Below are positions 45,138-55,021 of a stretch of DNA of 64,000 nucleotides, piece by piece. This DNA comes from Rutstroemia sp. NJR-2017a BVV2 (Eukaryota > Ascomycota > Leotiomycetes > Helotiales > Rutstroemiaceae): the NCBI GenBank assembly GCA_002946415.1, contig NJPS01000067.1:434001-498000 (forward strand), in the 5' to 3' direction. The position numbers and the translations under genes were made by a program. Under the pieces are notes generated by a model, which was given only the letters and a program-made list of their open reading frames with translations, was not told the origin of the DNA and made no database searches. Within the stretch, counting starts at the first letter, position 1; each line of letters starts with the position of its first letter.

Positions 45138-46283
45138 CTACTTGAATGCCGAATCCGGACCATCGGAGCTCACTGGGCTTAGGGGTAAGCTGCGTCCTCC
45201 ACTCAAGTCACCGCTGCCAGTCTTCTGCAAAGCTTGGGTCATGGTCTCGATAGTTAATTCTCCACCACTGGCGGGCGAGTGAAGTGACGTTGGACTTGCC
45301 AGACCGCTGGGCTTTCGACCCGGTGAAAGCTCGACTCCCTTGATGGACGCCGATTTACTGGTCGGCGGCGAAGTACCGAATCCGAACGAGGATACTGGTG
45401 ATCGGACGGGGGAAGGCGAGCGATTGATTCCTGGTGATGACAACGCACTCAGTCCCGCAATATAAATTGAATCTCTGTTGCCAGCATGCTCTGCATGTTC
45501 AGATTGCACAACATCAGCAAATGAAATGAAGCTCAATCTCCGAATATCTGTGTTGTCTAAGGAACCGTAATTGGATGCAGCGTCGTCTTTGTCCTGGTGT
45601 GCCGCCATATCATCTGTCCACGTTCCCGTTCCGGGTTCACTGCTCATCCCGGCCATGGATACTGCTGCTGGCTGATGAGCAGAGTGCATAATAATTTCCA
45701 CCATATCCGGATCGATAGCATTATTGGTGATAGTCTGAGAAGAAGCATCCAAGACCGGTGGGATGTAGTCCTCTGTTTGTATATGTGAAGGGATTGCTGG
45801 CGAATTCGGTTGGATAGTGCTTTCCTGAACATCTCGTTCAAAGATTTGAGATCCTGCAGGCGATACAACACGCGGTGAAGACGAATATACCTTTCGATTC
45901 GGTGGTGATGCGGGATGTTGGTATGGATAACTCGATCGTGGAGGGGAACTTGGTGTCGATGTCTTTGCTCCAGGGCGCATAAGTGGCGGGCTGCCAATAT
46001 TCATGGAGGCTCCTCCATCGTCCTTTTTCTTGCCTTTTGTTTTTTCATCCGCCTTCTTCCGGCCAAACCCAAACAGTCGTCTCTTTCCACTTTTTGATCC
46101 TCCATTCACTGAGTCTCCAACGTCGGCGTCAACATCGCTACCTTCCTCAGATTTGGAAGACGATTGCTTCGTTGGTACCGAGAATCCTTCACCTAGTAGA
46201 GGGGCCTTTGACGTGGTTATCGATTGCTGGCCAGTGGGGACTGGGGTATTCGCATGCAAAGTGCTTGATTCTGACGCGCTCAT
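45138..46283 (-). CDS. Conserved disordered fungal protein, function unknown
   Basis: Single exon, 381 aa. Mostly Ser/Pro/Gly-rich and predicted disordered. A basic stretch near residues 65-95 (GKRRLFGFGRKK, KTKGKKK) could be a nuclear signal. Many SP/TP sites suggest proline-directed phosphorylation. The one ordered-looking block is DNTDIRRLSFISFADVVQSEH (about 245-265), containing an RRxS basophilic-kinase site; it resembles a motif I remember in uncharacterised ascomycete proteins. A second helical piece, GGELTIETMTQALQKTG, lies near the C-terminus. No enzyme signature, signal peptide or membrane segment is visible, so the role is unknown. Confidence 0.75.
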   Translation of the reverse strand: MSASESSTLHANTPVPTGQQSITTSKAPLLGEGFSVPTKQSSSKSEEGSDVDADVGDSVNGGSKSGKRRLFGFGRKKADEKTKGKKKDDGGASMNIGSPPLMRPGAKTSTPSSPPRSSYPYQHPASPPNRKVYSSSPRVVSPAGSQIFERDVQESTIQPNSPAIPSHIQTEDYIPPVLDASSQTITNNAIDPDMVEIIMHSAHQPAAVSMAGMSSEPGTGTWTDDMAAHQDKDDAASNYGSLDNTDIRRLSFISFADVVQSEHAEHAGNRDSIYIAGLSALSSPGINRSPSPVRSPVSSFGFGTSPPTSKSASIKGVELSPGRKPSGLASPTSLHSPASGGELTIETMTQALQKTGSGDLSGGRSLPLSPVSSDGPDSAFK

Positions 46284-47406
46284 GTTGACGACTTAGAAGG
46301 TGTGGAGAAATCTTGTAGATATCGGATGGAGCGCGATAGAAGGAATCTTGTGTAAACTATTTGCGAGGTGTCAGAAAAGTCTGCACAAAATATGCGCTGT
46401 AAAACCGAGATCGCATAGCATGAGCGCTGCGTATGCGCCTTAATCAAACCAATACTTGGATGGTTGCAGACTTACGCGTGCGCAGCTTTGAACCTTTTCG
46501 ATCGAATATGTATCAGCTTATTTCCCAACAGAATAAGATATCTTGGTCGCAAACTAACACAGAACGCGGCAAAGGAAGTTCGTGATTCAGCGATGGGGTA
46601 GTGGAAGTGATTGTGCACAATGCAAGTGGAATATAGGAAAGAAGAGGGGGAAATGGGGAAGTGGGTGAGTGGGTGAGTGGGTGGTGAGTGGGTGAGTCTT
46701 TACAAACACCAGACGAAAGAAGGCATGAGAGTACTAATAATAATAACAATAATAATGCTGGTAAGGTTACAGATATGGTATGCAATATTGGGCATTAAGG
46801 TGAATAATGATAATGAAGGATTCTTCCTACCTTCTACCTTTCGTAAGGCATAAGTAACACTGGTAGACGGATATGGAGAGTGATTACGGAGAGGGGAGGG
46901 TGACTCTTGTGGACTGTCCTTCGATGCTCCAATGCTTCACGACTCCAAGAGGGGGGAGAGGGTAAAGAGTAAGGGTAAAGAGTGGAAGGATTCAGATTCA
47001 GATTCAGTCAATGCATTCTGGGTAACACAGTACTAACACTGGCTCGCTGGTAACCTTATTCGTAACTTATTCCTTGTTAATTTTGGAAAATTGTTGGTCA
47101 ATTCGTTCCCGTCACCAATGATTTCGCACGTTAATCTCCTGAAAACAACCTTGCACGCGCCTTGGAAGTCGCCTGACGACAAGAAGCTTTTCGGGTTCAA
47201 ACTGTGGCTCGTGGCAGAAAGTTGGAGGGGAAAGCGGAAATGGCTGTGGCTTGACACGCGCTTAAGTCGGTGCGCCGCGTTACCGCCACAGATTAGTAAG
47301 TTAGATATTTTCGAGTTCAAACCATCGAAAGAAAAGAAGTTCTCGATCTTTTGCTTCGACGCCGAACTACGACCCCTCCAGCCGGATCCTTGCCATACCT
47401 TTTGCA
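46284..47406. promoter_or_regulatory. Divergent upstream region, disordered-protein gene / MRPL20
   Basis: 1.1 kb between divergent start codons. Contains a GGGTGAGT repeat at 46661-46697 and TTCAGA units near 46990. Open frames 46513-46785 and 47033-47407 (-) and 47091-47441 (+) lack motifs. Confidence 0.5.
46661..46697. repeat. GGGTGAGT tandem repeat
   Basis: About four and a half units of GTGAGTGG in 37 nt, with one interrupted unit. Confidence 0.7.
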
Positions 47407-48015
47407 ATGGACTTGAGACTACTCCGAAGGCCAGTTGGTGATCTCTTCTCTACCAAATCCCAATGCCTGCTGTCTCTGAATACCCCCACTCGACGACATG
47501 AATCCTCATACAGACGCACGAAACAACGCCTGAACATTGCACCACATCCTCAGTTCGTCCCCTCAAAGGATGCGACACAAGACCACATCATCTTCAACCC
47601 GCCATCCTCGGCCCCATCCGTCATACACACACCTCTGAAATTCATTCCTAAAGACGACAAGAGGAGAAAGCTTCTGACTGTTACCGCAGAACGACTTGGT
47701 GCTATGTCAAATCGATTACCACCGCCAGCCTTCCAGAAAGAAATGAAATACAAGAGGCATCATCTGACCGAGGAAGATGTTGCAGAGATCAGGAGGTTGA
47801 GGACGACCGATCCTGAAAAATGGACAAGGGCGAAATTGGCTGCGAAATTCAATTGCTCGTCAATTTTCATTGGCATGATTGTGCAATCGACCCCAGAGAA
47901 GAGGGAACTGGAGAAGGCGAAGCTTGAGGCTATAAAGGCGAGATGGGGACCGATTAGGGCGGCGGCGAGGGAGGATAGACAGAGGAGGAAAGAATTGGCG
48001 AAGCGGGATGCATGA
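47407..48015 (+). CDS. MRPL20: Mitochondrial large-subunit ribosomal protein mL58
   Basis: Fungal-specific mitoribosome large-subunit protein (MRP-L20 family). Single exon, 202 aa. The N-terminus MDLRLLRRPVGDLFSTKSQCLLSL is basic, Leu-rich and lacks acids apart from one Asp, as expected for a matrix-targeting presequence. The family core is clear: YKRHHLTEEDVAEIRRLR, DPEKWTRAKLAAKFNCSSIFIGMI, followed by a Lys/Arg/Glu-rich helix (EKRELEKAKLEAIKARWG) to the C-terminus. An Arg/Lys-rich tail (REDRQRRKELAKRDA) ends the protein. Divergent from the disordered-protein gene; spacing 1.1 kb. Confidence 0.93.
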   Translation: MDLRLLRRPVGDLFSTKSQCLLSLNTPTRRHESSYRRTKQRLNIAPHPQFVPSKDATQDHIIFNPPSSAPSVIHTPLKFIPKDDKRRKLLTVTAERLGAMSNRLPPPAFQKEMKYKRHHLTEEDVAEIRRLRTTDPEKWTRAKLAAKFNCSSIFIGMIVQSTPEKRELEKAKLEAIKARWGPIRAAAREDRQRRKELAKRDA

Positions 48016-51000
48016 GGGGTGGTGCGGGGACGAACGGTCAGTTATCTCACGATTCGGCGAGTGGTTTCTGGGTGAAGGGGGAGCATACGCGGTTGCATCT
48101 ATAAGCGGACTCGCGAAATCTCACTCGCTGTTCATCTTGTGTATGAATTGTTGACTCTCATGCTCAACTGGGCGTTTGCGCATATTGTAGGATTATGTAA
48201 AAAAGAGAGTTCGCCTGGAAATGAGGAAACTTTATTTTATCTCCTCAATACTCATCTCGTGCAACGGATGCTGTTGCTCAGAAGATCCGATACGACTAAA
48301 GTGTCGAGGTTGGTGGCTCTCCGGCTTGCTCTTTGCTGCAATTCAGCTCTGTGGTCACTTTTTGTTGGTCTAGCACTCCCCTTTGCTTCGATACTTCGGC
48401 CAGCAATGTATCTGATGCCTACATTCATACGAAATACGCAGTTCATTGTGTATGGCATCTCGAAAGCGTTGAGAGCTATGTAAAGAACCTTGAAGATGGT
48501 ATTTTTATTCCTCTCTTGCTCGTGCTTTTCGCAAACCGTTCACTTCCCCACGTGCCACCTTTCCCCATAACAATACCTTGCTAGGGTTATGCCATCAGAG
48601 ACCATCCTTCAAAATGTTTATCGGCTCTGCATTGGCTCGCACTCATGCATAAACTTGTTTAGTTTCTTTACAAGTTATGAGCATGACATACTGGTGATTA
48701 GAAGATATCTTGATGATCGCGGGAGGATCATGTTAAGGTCCAGACTCTTTTCCTCCTGTTCTCTTTCAGATTCACGATCCCGAGAATAAAAAGCTGCACA
48801 ATCTACAGCAAGTGCCTGTGGCGATTAGTGCTTGCCGGAGTGAACTTGCAACTCCATGAAATCCCTAAGCATTCACCGGATACCGACATGGCTAACAACG
48901 TTCATAAATGAGCAAGAAGTTGATTGCAGCGAGCAAGACCCTTTATATGTCAGCCTCACCTGCTGTCATTCTCCGCTATTGCGCTTTAGTTTGCTGTTTC
49001 TAGCCTCTCTAAAACAGGAGACTGTGCCATACAGGCGCCTTTTCTGGATCCTCTGTTCTTCAATGGGCATCATCTGCATACTATCACCATGAAGTAAAGC
49101 TCGGGCTCCAATCCATATGCAGTCACATGTTTCCCCTACCCTTCCGTATCTGTCTACCACAAACGCAGATTCCCGACACGCATCACGGAGTTCCTTCGAA
49201 CGCATGTGACGACACAGAGCCCGGCTTAGATGCAGTTTACATGGCATTCACGGTTGAGCGAAAGACTAGAACTTCACCAAAAACTACGCTTGGCGGAACT
49301 TGCTCGATGCAATGAAGCGAATCTGTGGACTTGTCGGAACAGTTGCCGCCAACCAGTTAACTGCTACTTGCCACGTGAATTGCCTTTGGAGGGAGAACAT
49401 ATTGGGAAATGATATCGGGATATCTACTAATGCGTGGTGGACTGGGTTTGGGTTGGAGCCACACGTGTAGTGATAATCACCAGAATTCAACACTTTTATC
49501 AGCTTGTATTACTTGCGGGAATGTTTTGGTGCTGTTTATTTCTTTGCTCGTTTTTCTTTGCTTTCCTTGTTCTTTTATATCTTATCTCATGTGATACTAA
49601 TAATCTTTGCGTTACAATCATGCCGTTGTTGGGCTTTTCTGGTTGTACAAATCGACTGGAGTGATGGCGAAAATCTGCGGCGGGGACGTGAACTCAACCC
49701 CTTTTAGCATTGACGGTGAACGAAATGCTGGGGGAGGTATATTGTCTGGTGATTGATGTTTATATGTAGATATGGTTGAGTGATACGAGGAGTACATTCA
49801 CGCTAGCTGCTCCAATGGAAGGCTGTCTTTTCATGACAACAATGCAGTCATAACTATTACAAATCATAATACTACTGCAGACAGTTTCAGCTATCTTTGT
49901 CTACCAGCTCTCAACTGTATAAACTTACATTCAGCACCTTTCTCTCCCAGAACATGTTAAAGCTGTCACCGCAAAAGCATCTACGGCCATCTTCATCGTT
50001 GGTTCCGGAGCAAAGAACGTTGACTGATTATATAGGACTTCTCCCAACTTCCTCTCCTTCTCCCCTCCGTTATCTACACACTGAAATGTATAAAGATATA
50101 CACGGCCGCACAAACCTCCGCTAGATACAATAAATCCCCTCACACGCACCAAATAGATTATTCTGGATCAAATCCTTACCGAAATACTCCCCGACGACTC
50201 TCGAAGGATGTCAATCGCCTTCGCATCGTTGACCGTAAGCGACGCATGCATAATCGTCATGAACTCCGGTTCGCAGATAGCTAGCGAGCCGACGATCTCA
50301 CCCTCAGAGTAAATGATACGCTGCATAGCTGCGATGAGACGGTCCTGAACGGCCGATTCTATGATCGGGTGGAAATGTTCAAATCAACGAAGTCTGAGAC
50401 GATGTTCGCCGTGCTGCCTCTTCGAATGATGACAGTAGCAAATTCCTCCAGGCCGGACTTCTCTCGTCATGATACTTTGCAGGAGGCAAATGATGCGACT
50501 TGCAGCGAGAACGAGATCAACATATAGTTTAGCTCGGCAGGCGCACATTACGGGTGTTTGCTTTGCGTTGTTGTCGGCGGCTGCTTTGGTCCTTTCGTGG
50601 TCGAGACCAGTGATTTTTATATCAGGGAGAGCATCTATATCTGCGAAAGAGGACAATGGTGGCAACTGGTCCATTTGTGAGAACGCCTACAGCGCCATAG
50701 TCGCCGATGTTCTTGATGACTTGGTAGGCCCAAGCGATTCTGGATGTCCTGCAACGAGGGCAGCAGTCTCGCTTTCTTGTAGTGGAAGTTCCAGGTTTTG
50801 AGGGATAGTGCAATAAATTTCCTCATACGGACTGACTTTGAGATGGATTCTCCGAGCAACAGATTTCGTTTTCATATTGAGCTGTGCATGTAGGGCACAG
50901 TGGCAGTGTAAGTTGGCAGAAAATCCTTCAAAATGATTAAGCATGCACAGACACGTTTCCTCGTCGAGGAATAGTCTCTGTGAGCGTCTCAAAGTATTAG

Positions 51001-53183
51001 AAACTCAACCCATAACTGGACAGTTACTTCATATAGAATGGTAGTTTTTGCCGCGTCACTGCTAATCCCTCACTGTAAATGATATGGCAATATCTTTCAG
51101 CCGATTGCGGTTTCTAAACTGAATATCATTGAAAATATGACACTTATATTTTAATTACCCCGCTGTCCTCTGGGTGTTATCGTCGGCCAATGATTTTTGC
51201 GTCCAAGAGTCAGACTCCTGAGCCTCGAGCATTCAGAGGTGGCTTGAAAGCCGCCCATCGCATGTCCGCGTGGATCAGTGTGCGGAGTGCAGAACCATAA
51301 CGCCAAGCTTCACAAGCTTCTTTGGCTGCTGAGTTCTTCGGTCTGGCGCTTCCAACGCCGATTTCGGTCGACCTGTGATGTGATCCGCCTTGCTGGTGAA
51401 TGTGCGTGAGTGACAGCTATCAAAGTTTGACTTTATTGCTGATCACTTGAAGAGCCCACAGGCTAATTCAGAGGTGCCGTGAGCGAAACCGTATGTTGCA
51501 TCCAATCCGCGACTCCTCATTGCATCCATTGTCAATCCTAATGGCTCTTTCGTTAGCTCGCTGAATTGCGCCATTCGTTTGTTCCTCCGCCCAGTTTTGT
51601 AAAATCCTGAATGCTACTGCTCCTGCGCGGAAAGATCGCGTGTTGCTGGTCATTGCCTATGCATGAATCTGATGCATGTAGTACTCAATGAAGACCAGAG
51701 AGTGACATACGAGAAGACCTTCACAGGAAAGACCGAAAGCTTATTACTCCTATCCTCGTGCACCACGACGTTTCGGAACGCAAAGGTTTTCGTCCCGAAA
51801 ACTATGAAATGAATTCAAATGACACAGGGAATCACCCCTTTCTCAGGTTCTCCGACGGCCCATGACGGTGACGATGCGAACAGTTAATTCGCCATACGCC
51901 GAGATGTGGAAGGAAAACATTCTGTCGCTTTCGACTTCTTGCGGAATCGTTGGCTCCGTCGTCCGAAAGACACCAGGATCTCTCACACCACGAACCTCGG
52001 GTCTCAAAGTCATGATGGCGACCTATGCGTGATGCAATTTCGAATGAATTATACCTTGTCTGATAGATGAGGGGCGATTTCAGGATCCTAAGCTTGCGCC
52101 TGAGCTTCGTAAAATCTTTGTTGCCAGCCCGCCATATTCAGCATTCATCGAGCTTATGGAGATATTAGTATATGAGCCGTTACTTGGGCAAAACTACTAC
52201 TGCATGTGGATTGGCCACTAGTCTGTTGGATCAGTCGAATCACTATGGATAAGGCATGCGTTGGGTCAGGTGGGTTGATTTCTCTACCTAAGTGGGAGGA
52301 ATGAGGTATTTATGTTAGCCTTGTACTCACCACTTGTTACGGCATACCTGTATGGCCATACCAGTGATATTTCTATATTCTTAGGCTGCGAAATGGGTGC
52401 CCATGGGTGGGTAATTGCCATCTTCAACCCACCCATGGGTACCCCAACCCGGTGGGTAGGTTCGCAGCCTACATATTCTGTTAAAGACCCATATTCGACA
52501 TCGCAGAAGAAGGTGCGCACGGTGCGATTAATGACGAAGGGTCGAAACCAAGAAAAGATATCGAGGCGGCTTGTTCGAACAGGTGTAGAAGTCTGTCGCC
52601 AGGACTGCTGTTGATGAAAGACATGGCAGTGAAGCAAAATGCTCCAGACGAGAAGTATAATGACGATTCAACGCTGGGAATTCGTGCTTGGATTCATTGG
52701 CCAAGGACCAAGATGTGAGAGTTCAACTGGGCTGAACATCAGAACATGGTGGTCTTTCCTTTGAGTTTGGTTTTCAAGATTTCTTTTACATGAAAGGGAC
52801 TTCTGTTCACCAGCGAATCAGAATAGTCACCAGATATACACAAAGGATGTCAACATATGATGTTAAGAGTATTCACGTCGTTTGCATTGAACAGGAGCAG
52901 TATTCTTTGTCTTGTCCATAAATCTTCAATCCCTTTTGTATGTCAATTGAGCCATGACACCTTTTGTCTCTAAGGACAAGTTGGACAACCACATAACAAA
53001 AGCTTTGTTATGCCTATAACTCGTCTGGAATATTCCTATCTGAAATCCATCGTTAGCATTCCAATTAGCCATCAAATCACAGAACAACGAGTAGCTCCAT
53101 TCACCAAGCACACTATCGTTCTCCGGCAGTAGACACTCAGCACCAAGTTCCACTGTAAAGGAAATACATTACCTGACAGATAA
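48016..53183. other. Gene-poor accessory stretch with coding relics
   Basis: More than 5 kb with no intact gene I can support. Open frames are short and lack domains (e.g. 48139-48483 +, 49897-50124 +). On the minus strand, 50200-50992 shows three successive coding-like segments in different frames (50992-50687, 50674-50384, about 50370-50200) with Cys/His pairs (HCHC, CAC) and normal codon-like composition, suggesting a decayed or heavily spliced gene of unknown type. A palindromic TA-flanked element lies at 52384-52469. Confidence 0.5.
52384..52469. mobile_element. Palindromic MITE-like element with TA flanks
   Basis: The 86-bp unit begins GGCTGCGAA and ends TTCGCAGCC, a perfect 9-bp terminal inverted repeat. 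It is bordered on both sides by TA (52382-52383 and 52470-52471), as expected for a Tc1/mariner-type target duplication. Inside, CCCATGGGTGGGT on the left arm pairs with ACCCACCCATGGG on the right arm around a short A/T loop (AATTGCCATCTTCA), so nearly the whole unit can fold into a hairpin. It is non-coding. Confidence 0.65.
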
Positions 53184-54080
53184 ATGTGTCTTAGGTACTC
53201 TATCGGATTCGTTGGATGTAGCCATCAGTTCGATAGGAGAAGATCCTGTGTTAAAAGTCAGCGTGGCCGTCTAAGTCTTCAGTGCTCGGACTGGAAAGTC
53301 TTGGATTTCGGCGCAATGAAGACCATATGTCCTACATGCTTTGATCTACCGGATATTCCTGGCAAGCCCACTACAGTCTTTTACCCAGAATGCAGGGAAT
53401 CTTTTTTCCGCGAAGCATGCCGTGACATCAGTCCAGATGAGAGAGCTCAGTTGGAGTTAGAAGTGGAAAAGCTGAACCGTCGAAGCGAAGGAATATTAGC
53501 AACAAGCCGTGGTCATCCTTCGTACTATGAACAGTGGGAACTACAAGGTCATAATGTTGCGGGGCATCTCGAATATCTACTAGATAAAGTTTTGTTACCT
53601 CATTTCTGGCTTAAAACAATTGAGGGCTCTCAACCGTTGGTTCAAACTAGAGCTTTAATCAAATTGCTCTCGCATGCTCACACGTTGGCTAAGGCAGATG
53701 TTTCTATCATCGGCACGATGGATCATGATCGAGAATTAGCTGTGGCGGTTGGTGCTCCAGCTACTACCTATTATGAGCTTCTAAGACCCACTGATGTCGA
53801 AGGAGTATGCGAAACCTGTAAGCAACCTTTCGGAATGGCGCCTGTCAAATTCAGTTGTGGCCATATATTCGACAAACATTGCTTGAACTTCCGATTCAAT
53901 ATGCCCAAGATAGGTCAAATGTCATGTCCATTGGGATGCGACAAAAAGGAGAAAGTTGACATGAAGCGCGGAACTCCAATTCCGGAATGGCTTTTGACAA
54001 TAATTGGACCGCCACCTGGTGTAGACGACCCTAATCCGGACGGAGCAAGGCTGCAAGGGTCAATCATACTTAACCCATGA
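53184..54080 (+). CDS. Variant RING/zinc-ribbon-like protein, function unknown
   Basis: Single exon, 298 aa. N-terminus MCLRYSIGFVGCSHQFDRR resembles short Cys-rich starts of fungal lineage-specific proteins. A second Cys pair (TICPTCFDLP) is near residue 50, followed by helical, charged sequence (ISPDERAQLELEVEKLNRRSE). The C-terminal part has CETCKQPFGMAPVKFSCGHIFDKHCLNF and MSCPLGC, which fits C-x2-C ... C-x-H ... H-x-C ... C-x3-C. This is a RING-like spacing, but the last pair is C-x3-C rather than C-x2-C. A ubiquitin-ligase role is inference only. Isolated beside the gene-poor stretch; a spliced upstream exon cannot be excluded. Confidence 0.7.
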   Translation: MCLRYSIGFVGCSHQFDRRRSCVKSQRGRLSLQCSDWKVLDFGAMKTICPTCFDLPDIPGKPTTVFYPECRESFFREACRDISPDERAQLELEVEKLNRRSEGILATSRGHPSYYEQWELQGHNVAGHLEYLLDKVLLPHFWLKTIEGSQPLVQTRALIKLLSHAHTLAKADVSIIGTMDHDRELAVAVGAPATTYYELLRPTDVEGVCETCKQPFGMAPVKFSCGHIFDKHCLNFRFNMPKIGQMSCPLGCDKKEKVDMKRGTPIPEWLLTIIGPPPGVDDPNPDGARLQGSIILNP

Positions 54081-55021
54081 CTGAAGCGTAGCCGCATCGC
54101 AGTATTTTTCATGGTGCAGATGATTTCACAGGTCGGCCACAATCCGATCATTTAGTAAGTATTCTGTTTGCAATGAAACGACTTCCTGCAATGTGTTGAG
54201 CCAGGCCAAGTTGTATTGAAGTAACAAACCTCTCTTAGTTAGAAAATATTATTTATCGTTTATTTTATCCGAGTTTACTAAAAAGTGTTGAAGTGAAGTA
54301 TGAAGTGAACAGATGTATATATAGTATATGGATAGCTGTGTAGATAAACTCGAATCTGTGTTAGGTATTGACGGAAAAGGGGCGTGCATTACCCCGCATC
54401 GAGAAAGTAATTTCTCGGTAGTAGCAGGGGTGGTGAGGTGGGGGTTGGCTCGAAGCTTATTGGTGAGTTAAGACGTCAGCTTAAAATATTGCTGACCCTT
54501 TTCTGAAGTACTTTCGAGGAACTCGTGCATACGACATTCTCCTTTCTGATAGTAATGCCTACTACAAATTTCCCGGTTGACTGCAGCCTAGAGACGCGTT
54601 CGCAATATTTATGCCGTCCGATACTTATACTATGAGTGGGTGAACTTTTTATCAATTGCAAATAGCCGGTATTCAGCTTACTGTACGTCAACGAGGAAGG
54701 CAGAACTTTGTAAAATTATGATCATAGCCCGAAATCCGACTGCCTGGAGGACAACCAAGCCGGTCTGCTCTTCTAACCCAGACAGATAAACACAACTCTC
54801 GGAGGATACTATCACTTCTGGTGCCTAGAGGCACTCTGACGTCAATCCTGAACCCGAATTCTAGATTTAGACGTGATATTTGATGCCTTAATTCGAGTCG
54901 ATAACCCTTTAAATTCAGCAAGAAACCAATTGCCACGAAGAAGCGAATTCACAACAACCCAATCCGATCTTCAACCCAAGTAACACCACAAAGGCGATCT
55001 CTCTATCACAAGCAAATTATT
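54081..55021. other. Intergenic, upstream of ABC transporter
   Basis: 3' flank of the RING-like gene and promoter of the ABC transporter. Open frames 54476-54691 and 54688-54936 (-) lack motifs. No gene supported. Confidence 0.55.

Noticed and set aside
48139..48483. 114-codon hydrophobic open frame
   Set aside because: No homology recognised, no splice partners, and located in the 3' flank of MRPL20; could be chance.
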